DNA of 64,000 nt from Congeria kusceri (Eukaryota > Mollusca > Bivalvia > Myida > Dreissenidae): positions 69,302,578 to 69,366,577 of the forward strand of contig CM051029.1 in assembly GCA_027627225.1 (NCBI GenBank), read 5' to 3'. A model generated the notes under the pieces. The model was not told the DNA's origin, did not search any database, and saw only the letters and a program-made list of their open reading frames with translations. A program made the translations under genes and the position numbers. Below are positions 51,801-63,800 of the stretch, in pieces; within the stretch, counting starts at the first letter, position 1, and each line of letters starts with the position of its first letter.

Positions 51801-54800
51801 GCTCACCTGAGCACAACGTGCTCATGGTGAGCTTTTTTGATAGCCATTTGTCTGTCGTGCGTCAACATTTCATATAATTGACATCTCCTACTAAACCGCT
51901 TGGCAGATTTTCACGAAACTTCACAGGAATGATCCTTGGGTGACCCTCTTTCAAAGTTGTTTAAATCGTTTCGGTCCGCTGTATATGTAGGTCACCAGAG
52001 CTAAAAACGATTTAAAAACTGAAAAATTTAAAAATCTTCTCTGAAACCACAAGGCTTGGAGCTCTCATATTTGATATCTAACATCGTCTAGTGGTCCTCT
52101 ACAAAGTTGTTCAAATTATGCCCCTGGGGTCAAAACTGGCCACGCCCCGGGGGTCACATGGTTTATATAGACTTGAATAGCAAAATGACTTTAAAAATCT
52201 TCTCGTCTGAAACCGCAAGGCCCAGAGGTTTCATATTTGGTATGTAAAATTGTAAAGTGGTCCTCTACAAAGATTGTTCAAATGATGCCCCTGGGGTCAA
52301 AATTGGCCACACCCTTGGGGCACACATGGTTTATTTAGACTTAAATTGCAAAATGACTTTAAAAATCTTCTCTGAAACCGCAAGGCCCAGAGGTTTCATA
52401 TTTGGTATGTAACATTGTATAGTGGTGCTCTACAAAGATTGTTCAAATGATGCCCCTGGGGTCAAAACTCTTCACACCCCGTGGCTCACATGGTTTATAT
52501 AGACTTAAATAGCAAAATGACTTTAAAAATCTTCTCCTCAGAAACCTAAGGCCTAGAGGTTTTATATTTGGTACGTAACATTGTAAAGTGTTCCTCTATA
52601 AAGATTGTTCAAATGATTCCCCTGGGGTCAAAACTGGCCACACCGTGAGGTCACATGGTTTATACAGACTTTAATGGCAAAATGACTTTAAAAATCTTCT
52701 CCTCTGAAACCGCAAGGCCCAGAGGTTTCATATTTGGTATGTAAAATTGTATAGTGGTCCTCTACAAAGATTGTTCAAATGATGCCCCTGGGGTGAAAAT
52801 TGGCCACACCCTTGGGGCACACATGGTTTATTTAGACTTAAATTGCAAAATGACTTTAAAACTCTTCTCCTCTGAAACCGCAAGGCCCAGAGGTTTCATA
52901 TTTGGTATGTAACATTGTATAGTGGTGCTCTACAAAGATTGTTCAAATGATGCCCCTGGGGTCAAAACTGGTCACACCCCGTGGCTCACATGGTTTATAT
53001 AGACTTAAATAGCAAAATGACTTTAAAAATCTTCTCCTCAGAAACAGCAAGGCCTAGAGGTTTATATTTGGTACGTAACATTGTAAAGTGTTCCTCTACA
53101 AAGATTGTTCAAATGATTCCCCTGGGGTCAAAACTGGCCATACCGTGAGGTCACATGGTTTATATAGACTTGAATGGCAAAATGACTTTAAAAATCTTCT
53201 CCTCTGAAACCGCAAGGCCCAGAGGTTTCATATTTGGTATGTAAAATTGTATAGTGGTCCTCTACAAAGATTGTTCAAATGATGCCCCTGGGGTGAAAAC
53301 TGGCCACACCCCGGGGGGTCACATGGTTTATATAGACTTGAATAGCAAAATGACTTTAAAAATCTTCTCCTCAGAAACAGCAAGGCCTAGAGGTTTATAT
53401 TTGGTACGTAACATTGTAAAGTGTTCCTCTACAAAGATTGTTCAAATGATTCCCCTGGGGTCAAAACTGGCCATACCGTGAGGTCACATGGTTTATATAG
53501 ACTTGAATGGCAAAATGACTTTAAAAATCTTCTCCTCTGAAACCGCAAGGCCCAGAGGTTTCATATTTGGTATGTAAAATTGTATAGTGGTCCTCTACAA
53601 AGATTGTTCAAATGATGCCCCTGGGGTGAAAACTGGCCACACCCCGGGGGGTCACATGGTTTATATAGACTTGAATAGCAAAATGACTTTAAAAATCTTC
53701 TCTGAAACTGCAAGGCCCACAGGTCTCATATTTGGTATGTAACATTGTATAGTGGTCCTCTACAAAGATTGTTCAAATGATGAACCTGGGGTAAAAACTG
53801 GCCACATGCCGGGGTTCACATGGTTTATATAGACTTAAATAGCAAAATGACTTAAAAAAATTTCTCCTGAAAGTTCAAGGCCTAGAGGTTTTATATTTGG
53901 TATGTAACATTGTGTAGTGGTCCTCTATAAGGATTGTTCAAATGATGCCCCTGGGGTCAAAGCTGGGTACACCCCGGGGCTCACATGGTTTATATAGACG
54001 TAAATGGCAAAATGATTTAAAAATTCTTCTCTGCGACCACAAGGCCCAGAGGTTTCATATTTAGTTAAAACATTATATCGAGACCTTGATTGGGATATGG
54101 GATGAGTGGGGTCAAGTTCAAGGTCACTGTTACTAAAAATAGAAAAACGGTTTCTGCTCAATAACTTAGAACGCATTGAGATATTTTAACGAAACTTAAT
54201 ACATAGATACCTTATATTGACACCTCACATGGGATTGCATATGGTGTGGGAGGGGTCAAGGTCACTGTTACTAAAAATAGAAAAACGGTTTCTGCTCAAT
54301 ATCTAGAGAACGCATTAAGATATTTTAATTAAACTTAATACATAAATACATTATTTTGAGACCTCAGTTGGGACTGCATATGGGGTGGGTGGGGTCAAGA
54401 TCAAGGTCACCGTTATTAAATATAGGAAAGCAGTTTTCGCTCAATAACTTGAAAACCTATTGAGATATTTTAATGAAACTTCATATGTAGATACCTTATA
54501 TTGAGACTTTGCTTTACGTATGTGGTGGGTGGGGTCAATGTCAAGGTTACTGTTACTAAAAATAGATAAACAGTTTTCGCTCAATGACTTGAAAACCTAT
54601 TGAAATATTTTAATGAAACTTCATACATAGAGATCAGGTGAGCGACCTAGGGCAATAGTGGCCCTCTTGTTTTTCAGTTTGTGTGATTAGCAGTGTTCAT
54701 GTTCGAACAAGGACGGAGATTTTAAATGCATCTTTGTTTACTGTTTCGTTTGGCAATAATGAAGTGCAGATTAATGATAAAACGCGCTTTATCTATAGTT

Positions 54801-57800
54801 ACCATTTAAAAAAATTACTTTTAATGGACTCTTAAAGAGGCTAATTATGCATTTAATATGCCTTTGAAAACATCAATAAATAATCAACTAAACGAATATC
54901 TTTTGTTCCAAACGACCGATTTGGTAAAAAAAATTACATATACATGTGTCATTGTATGCTGAAACTAAAATAGTCTTAAAAAATAGGGGTCACCGGCCTT
55001 GTTCCGGAAATATAAGGTACCTGTTAAAGGCCCCCTTTTAAGTTTGGATTTTTTATCAATGTTTAAGGTGTATAGGAGAGCTTTTTTCAAACAAGTTTAT
55101 GGTTCTTTCAACTGGTATGTTTTCATATGTCTTGTTTGGCAACTTATAAGTGTATTTTGGTAATAAAAAACGCTTTACCTACAATTACTGTTACAATAAT
55201 GAATTGGACGGGACATTGAATTTGGTCAAATGGGTACTAATAATACCTTCTGAAACGTCATTTATTATGCATCAATATATTTTGTTCCAAACGACAGATT
55301 TTCTTAAATTTTTGCACATACATGCACCAATGTATTAATAAAAACATTAATAAAAAGAGTAGGTCATCAAACTTGTTTGGGAAATATTGGACTTTAAATA
55401 GGGTACCTGTGTAGCCTTTTGATGTTTCGTGTTTACGTAAACAAGGTATCAAAATAGAATGTAAATATTTGTATGGATATTTTTTTAACTAGTTTGTTTG
55501 GCAGTACATTGTATGCGTGTTTTTTTTTTTAATTATTGTAATGCTTTCTGCACTTTTAGCCATTGACTGGAACTCAATGACCTACACAGATTTATATTTA
55601 TTGATTGAAATTAATATAGTGTAACCTATATACAGTAAAGAAATAATGAAGCAAAAGGAGAAATTAACCCAATTATTTTCCTTTTGTTGCAAGCATCTTA
55701 AACAATTTTGGTAAATGTCCAACACTTAAATATGATATGTTCATGGACTTCCCTACCTGAAGATTTGGATGGCTAATATGGGAGGAGGAGGCCGTTGAAA
55801 ATGGGTGGTTTTGGTCAGTGAAAAGCTGGATTAAGTCAGGGAAAGGTCAGCGAAAAGTCAGGGAATTTGTTTTGCCCCAGGTGCTTGCAACCCTGAAGAG
55901 TGCACGGATTAAAAATATGTGTGTGTACCTGTTACTGCATATGAACTATTTTGAAGAAATGTCATCATTGAACCCTTATTCATGTGGCCCCACTTCCGCG
56001 GTCAACTTAATCCGATAAGATTTTATGATGGTACAATGTATCAAGGATAATCTTGTCTGTTATGGAGGGATAATACTTATTAAATAAATAAGAATGTTAC
56101 CTTATTAATTAATTGAAAGTTTATAATGCGAGGAAAATAAATTTGGTTTTTTAAAGGGGATGAACATTATTGCTGATTAACATCTGAAATCACTGAAGAA
56201 ACTTTTTTTATCAAACCAGAACAATGTTCAGTAACAATATACAACTGTTTATGTAACACAACATTACCTCTCGAAATATCAAATGGTTAATAAGGAAATT
56301 TGCATGTCTACAATTTAGTTTAAGATTTTTACTAAAACATGATTGTTTAATTAAAACTATATATCGATTCTAGAGTTTCTTTATGTAACACAACATTACC
56401 TTTCGAAATGTCAAAGGGTTAATTAGGAAATTTGCATGTCTACAATTGTTTGTAAGATTTTTACTAAAACATGATTGTTTAATTAAATCTATATTAGAGT
56501 TTCTTTCCATGACATTATAAAATATTTGGAAGATAAATACAAAGCAATTAAATATAAAGTTCTATTGGTCTGCCCAGGGACCTATAAACAATTGTTTATA
56601 GGTCCATGGCCTGCCTGGTTTTTGTTTCTGAGTATAAGACACCATTTATATACAGTTAAGAAAACAACTTATTCAGCTGATTGCAGCAGCTTCATCATAC
56701 TGAAATATGATTGCGTTGTTTAATTAAATAACATTCTAATCAACTGATTAATGCACATAATTTATGTATTATTTTGTATTCTCACAAATCTAGAAATCAA
56801 TTTAATTTTATCTATTTAACATTGCATTTTAACTTATCAGTATCTTATCTGTTTGCCTACGGTCTATATTTTATGACCCCTATCGAATGAAAGAAATAAA
56901 AAATCATAAAGTGACGCTGGGTTTCGGCAGTGATCGGCTGCAATTGCCAATGCGGCTAAGAGGATTATTGGATTTCCAATAGCGCAACAGAGTGGCAGTT
57001 ATTCTTCCATATGGTTACTTGTTTGAATTTATTCATATTTCAAGATATTTGGTTACACATTTATGCCATGTAAGAACTACGAATATTTATTTTTGTACAG
57101 TATAAAAGAGCTGCAGACATCTACAAGAAAATGAATTGCCCACTGGCCAGTTGTCGCTGCTACGAACAGGATGGAAACTTCAACGAAGCGATCAAGGTTT
57201 TATTTGAAAACGAAACCTTTGATATGGCCATAGACACATTACGTAGATACAACATAAAAGTTAAAGTAAGTATGCTGTATTTTTATGCTGCCCGAAAAAA
57301 TTTCGGGGGAGCATATTGTCGCCGCTTTATCGGTCTGTTCGTCCGTCTCTATTTCTTGTCCGGACTATTTCTCAGCAAATACTGGCCAGAATTCTATGAA
57401 ACTTCACTTGAAGCTTCATTACTATGAAGAGATGTGCAATGAACCAGGACATTCTGCTTCAATTATTTTTTTCAGAGTTATGGGACTTTGAATTTCTGTA
57501 ATAGGCATTTAATGCACATTTCTTGTCCGGTCTATTTCTACGCAACGCCAGAATTAAATGAAACTTTAAAGGAAGCTTCATTACCAAGAGGAGGTGTGCA
57601 CTGAACCACAACGTTCTGCTTTAATGGTTTTTCTCAGAGTTATTGGACTTTGAAGATTCCTGAAATGGGCATTTAGTGTACATTTCTTGTCCGGTCTATT
57701 TCTATGCAACTACTGGCCAGAATTCACGGAAACTTTATGGGAAGCTTCATAATCAAGAGGACGTGTGCACTGAACAAGAATGTTCTGCTTCAAAGATTTT

Positions 57801-60800
57801 TCTTACAGTTATGGGACTTTGCAGTTTTTATGCCCCACCATCAGTGATGAGGGGGGCATATAGAGTTTACCCTGTCAGTGGGTACGAACGTATGTACGTG
57901 TGTAGGTATGTACATATGTTTGGATTCTTGTCCAGACAATAACTTTGTCCAGCTTTGGAGGATTTTCAAATAACTTGGCAGAAATGTTCCGCATAATGAG
58001 ACGGTGTGTCGCGCGCAAGAACCAGGTCACACTTAAAGGTCAAATATAAGAATTTTAAGCAACGGACACTGTCCAGAGAATGATTTTTTCCAGCTGGGAA
58101 AGAATTTCAAATAACTTGGCAGAAGTGCTAAGCATGGAAAGACGGTGTGTTGCGGCCAAGAACCATGTCTCTAGGTCCAAGGTCAATCGCACATTAAGGT
58201 CAAAGGTCAAATATAAGAATTTAAGCCATAGACCCTGTCCAGAGCATGAAAGGAATTTAAATTAACTTGGCACAAGTGTAAAACATGGTGAGTCGGTGTG
58301 TCGCGCGCAAGAACCATGTCCCTTTGGTTCAAGGTCAAGGTCGCAATTAAAGGTCAAAGGTCAAATATAAGAATTTAAGCCATATATACTGTTCGGAGAA
58401 TAATTTTGTCCAGCATAGAAGGAATTTAAAATAACTTGCAACAAGTGTTGAGCACGGTGAGACGGTGTGGCGCACGCAAGAACCAGGTCCCTAGGTCCAT
58501 GGTCAAGGTCACACTTAAAGGTCAATGGTCAAATATAAGAGTTAAAGCCTTATACTATGTCCGGAGCATAATTATGTCAAGCGGGGAAGGAATTTCAAAT
58601 AACTTGGCAGAAGTGCTAAGCATGGTGATTCGGTGTGTTGCCTTCAAGAAGCAGGTCCCTTGGTCCAAGGTCATGGTCACACTTAAAGGTCAATGGTCAA
58701 ATATAAGAATTTAAGCCATAGACACTGTCCGGAGCATAATGTTGTCCAGCATGGAAGGATTTTCAAACAACTTGGCATAAGTGAGAAGCAAATGTGGCGG
58801 TGTGTTGCGTGCAAGATCCAGGTGCCTTGGTCCAAGGTCAAGGTCACACTTAAAGGTCAAGTGTATGTAAATATGCTAAGATTGTTGTCCAGGCAATAAC
58901 TTTGTCCAGCATTGAAGGATGTTCAAATAACTTGGCAAAAGTGATAAACACTATAAGACAGTGTGTCACCCGCAAGAACTAGGTCTAAGATCAAGGTCAC
59001 ACTTTAAGGTCAAAGGTCAAATGTAAGTATGAATACCATGGACTCTGTCGGGAGTATAATTTTGTCTGGCTTGGAAGAATTTTTTAATTACTTGAGAGAA
59101 GTGATGAGCGTTTTGAGACATCATGTGGCGTGCAACAACCAGGTCCTTTGGTGTAAGGTCAAGGTCACACTTAAAGGTCAAAGGTCAAATATAAGAGTTT
59201 AAGCCATTGACATTGACTTAAGTATAATTTTTTCCGGCATGGAAGAATTTTAAAATTACTTTGCAGAAATGATTAGCATTATGAGATAGCATGTGGCATT
59301 CAAGAACCAGGTCTGTAGCTGAAAGGTCAAGGTCACTCGAGGTCAAAGGTCAAATAATTGTCCAGAGCATAATATTGGTATGCATGCAGGGATTTTCAGA
59401 TAAATTGGCAGAAATGATCACCCTCACCTGATGGTGTGTTGGATGCAAGAACCTGACTTGTGAAATTAGTGGATTACTTCCCTTTATTTATGAGTGTTCA
59501 AATGATAATTCAAATGTGATAAAAGGCATTTTGTTGATTCTGCACAGAATTTTTTAAGATAGTAAGAGTAAGTGAAGCATACAAGAACCATACCTTGTAA
59601 TTGCCCAAAAGTTTTAATTACTACCCTTTATAGATTTTTTGTCAGGACTAAAACTATTTTGTGATAACTCAGCTTACATCACAGCATAAGAGAATACATT
59701 AGCATAAAGTACAGTATAAAACTTCAATTCTCCTTTTGCAAAATAATGTGTATGCATACAGACAAAGCGGCGCCATGTTGAAATGGCTGCATAGGTGGGG
59801 GCATCCGTGTCTGTGGACACATTTCTAGTCTGAAATAAGCATTTAGTGTGCAATTTGTGTCTGGATTGTTTCTCAACAACTACTAGCCAGAATTCAAATA
59901 AATCCCTATGGGAAGCTTCATTACCAAGCCCCGGTGTTTACTGTACCAGGATGCTCCACTTCAGTGATTTTTCTTAGACTTATGGGACTTTGAAGATTTC
60001 TTAAATAAGTATATAGTGAACAATTCTTGTGCGGGCTATTTCTTTACAACTGCTGGTCAGAATTCAACAAAATTTATGGGTAGCTTTATTACCAAGACAG
60101 GGTGTACACAGTAGCTGGCCATTACAATTCAGTGACTTAAGTGAGTTTGTTTTTTTTATTGGCCTTTGAAAATTGCTGAAATAAGTATATAGTGCACAAA
60201 TCCGGGATGTTTCTCAGCATGTATTTTAAAATCACTGCTCTTCTGATTGCATTCCCGTTACTTGGCAAAGAACATTGGGGAGCATCTGTCAGTTCACTGA
60301 TATCCTTGTTGTTTTCATTTGGTTATGATAAGTTTTGAAGTTTCCCTTTTTCACAGTTTAATATGGGTTTTGCTGTTGGTTTAAATACCCAATGGTGATG
60401 CATCTTCTTGTTGTAGGACTTAGCCCAGAGAGGATTGCCGATCCCAATTTCATTGATTGAAAACCGTCCTGATGCATACATCACAGAGGAATATTTGAGT
60501 CATAGGTATGTTAGATTTGTTAGATGTTCAGGTACATATTGAAAGTGATTGCTGTGTACTCTGTGTTATTGAAATAGTTAAAATCAAGCTGAAATCACCT
60601 GTGAATTTTTCCTACAGCTTTAATATATTATTTAACTGAGCTTACCTGAGGTCAAAGAGCTCATTGTGAGCTTTTGTGATCAGAATGTTTACGTTGTCCG
60701 TTGTCATGCAATGTCAACAGTTTATCTTTTCATATATCGCTTTGTGGAAAATCTGAAAATAACCAAACATGGTTGTTAAGATTGTCGCTTGGTCGGTCAT

Positions 60801-63800
60801 TCAAATCATGTTGATTTGTTATCTCACAAAAATGTTCCTTTATTGACTCTTATCAAATTCCTCCAGATTACATGTATTTTGATTCGGTGCCAGGAGGCGT
60901 GGCAGTTTTTCTGATACGGCATTAATCTTTTGAAACTGAAAATTGTTCCTTGGGTGACCCTCTGGCAATTTTCTTCTTTTTGTTTCCTGAAAAACGTGGC
61001 GGCCGAGGGATGGGGCTGGGTTACGCAGATACCTTATATGGCTATAGTTTAATATTTGAAAATCTTCTTTTCCGAAACCACCTGTTGCATTTCGAAATAA
61101 TCTCAAAAAATTTCATTGGGTGACCCTATCAATTTTTTTCACATTATTTTGATTCATTAAAAACATTGTCGTCCGTTGTCAACATTGCACTACAAGCATC
61201 TCTTAACACGCTATTACATCTGTAGAAACCATTACGATTCATTAAACTTCGATGAGCGATACAGGGCCATTTTGACCCTCTTGTTTTCTATAAACATGTA
61301 TTATTACTGGAATGTAATTCACTTAAAAGTGGAAAATGGTTATTAAACAATCGCAAATCATTTTAGTCAGTGTCAAAATTGCAATGTGATAAACCATATT
61401 TTACTATATTATAATAATGAACTTAAATATCCACAGGGCGGCCAATTTGTACCACAAGTACAAGAATGAGGAAAAGATGATGGAAGCGGTGGAGAAATTT
61501 AAAAACATAAAAGACCGTGTCGAATTTCTTCGAGCCAGACACCACATTAACCAGGCAGCACAAATATTGGCAGAGTCTGGTAAGAACAGATGTTCATATT
61601 AAATGTATAATGTCACATATTTTAAACAATTTTGTATTAGTGTATTTGTTTGTATGATTGTTGGTCATGTAGTGTGTTTTATCGGTTGTATATCTATGTT
61701 CAGGAAGCAATAACTCAGATGTAATTGGTAAAAAGGTACAGCAGTTTCACTGCTCGGCTGTTGAACACATCTATGTGTTTTACAGGACAGATTGAAGAAG
61801 CCGTTGAAATGCTGTTCACATATGGAAAGGCAGATGAAGCTGTTACAATGGCCAAGAAGACGGAAGATGAGACAATTATTGGAAAATGTCTTCTTACAAA
61901 GTGCAGGTGTCTTCTGTACGATAGGAACAAAACATCCGCTGATCTTGCACAAACCAATATGTTATTTAAAGTGGCAATAACTGAAACTATCGACATGTTT
62001 GAGGCTTGTAGTGATTTTGATGGGCTTGGAGCTGCTTGGTTGTTAAACTGGGAGATGTCGGAAAATACACAATGTATTGAAGAAGCCATAAATGCTTTTA
62101 GAAAGTCAAAACCCTTTGAGAACACCGCTGGAATAGTTGAATGCGCACATCGACTTGTTTTTGCTGACAACCTGAGTTTAGCAAACCTAGAGATATGCGT
62201 CAGAAGTATCCACGATTTGTTCAATGTTTGCCACGCACTTCTGTTTCCAAACTCAACCCAAAACTTTGACAGGCTCCGGAAATTCGACAGCTTTTACGGT
62301 TTCAAACCTCGCAGTAGTGATAAGTATGCCGTCCATCCAAAAGAAAGACCACTTTGTCTCAACATGCTTCCAGAACTGGTAGCTTCTAAAGTTGATAAAA
62401 CGATGCAAGTTCTTGAAATCTCTAAACAAGATGTTCGAGAGCTTTTGGCTGTCTTCCTTCTCAAGCGAATGCAAACCTGGCTTGATCCAATCTATTCATG
62501 TATTCAGCGTCTAAGGGACACAACAATGATTTGTGATTTTTTCAAAGTAGACGTGCCTTGTAGTCGGGGAAAGATATGTACAAAACTGCATCGTTCTCAA
62601 ACAAAAGAAGATTTCATTACCATGATTGAGTTGGATGTTTTGTGCATTGAATGTGAGGGACATGTGCAGGTCGGAACATCAAGCTTAATTGAAAAGAAAT
62701 GTGCAGAGTCTGTACGATCAGTTGTAGAAGTATTTTTGAAAAACAATGAAGACAATTTGTATGAAAGGTACAAAGGCTGTTTCTGTCTTTGGCAAGATCT
62801 AATGCCAGTTGATGGTCACCCAAATGCTATTGGCAATGATAGTAAAAAGCTAATAGAATATATTTCAGAAAAAAACAATGTTCGAAAGCAAGTTAAGGAA
62901 TTTTTACAAGGACAATGGAAGAAATCTGTAGCTTCTGACAAAGGTGTGCTGCTGAAATGTCAGGCTGTAAGAGAATCCGAAATGTTCATGCGTGTCGAAT
63001 TTGGCTACTATCTTTTCCGATTAGCAACTGGCACACATCAGTTTGACAGGTCACCGTCGGACAAAATGAGACAGTTGGAATGGCAGTTGGACGGAGAGAT
63101 AGCCAAAAAAGGAAAACACTTTAATCAAGTGTATTACACGCTCATGGTTACTCCGCACAATAATACTATGAATGTTGAGTGTACTGCGCGAAGATTCATA
63201 GACGCGTTTGATGAACTTCACAACGGCGATGTATGGGAAGCTGTTGAAAAGTTTACCAAATTCATCATTCTCGCTAGCAAGAAGGATGTTCCGGTTCATG
63301 AACCTTCACTCTTCACTATGTGGTTGGAGTTTTTCTCTTCAGTTGCATCCCTCATAATTGCAAAACTGAAGGTCCAGAATTTTCCAAATTTCCTGTTTGT
63401 ACTTCCAAACACTTACTTCAACCTTATTGGTTTCGTTGAAGCGACAATTCCAACAAGGGTGAATATCATTGACACAATTCAAAGGTTCCAAACTAGTCAT
63501 AAGCAGGTTCAAAGCAAAATCTCAAGAATGCAGGAACGTTTAAAGTGTATGACCTTTGCTGTGGCAGGGTTTTGCGATCATTTACCTTTAATGGAAACAC
63601 TAGTGAAGAACAGCGCTAAAGATCCAACGATGTTTGGTTGCATTGAAAGACTGTTGATTCTGGCAATGACGCTTGTATGTAACATTGGTAAAACTGTTGA
63701 AATAGCAAATGAACTGTCATTAATGAAGATGATGACAAAAATCAAATTAGGAGACACCGCTCCAGTGCGCCTCCGGAAAACAATCGAGTCCTTGCAGAAT

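Larger units (their letters stand above)
51380..55905. mobile_element. AAAAGTCAGGG-ended element, split by a family B element
   Basis: Left edge GGGTTGCCAGCAGACTTG, AAAGTCAGTGAAAAGTCAGG; right edge TCAGTGAAAAGCTGG, AAGTCAGGGAATTTG, GGTGCTTGCAACCCTGAAG. Inside, three diverged copies of a segment with TTGTTCCAAACGAC, ACAGTCTTAAAAAATAGGGG, TTGTTCCGGAAATAT and GGTACCTGT (near 51650, 54900 and 55280). Bounds are approximate. Confidence 0.55.

Noticed and set aside
61715..62224. Antisense gene of 169 codons
   Set aside because: It lies on the reverse of exon 36, whose sense frame is open and similar to TRANK1.
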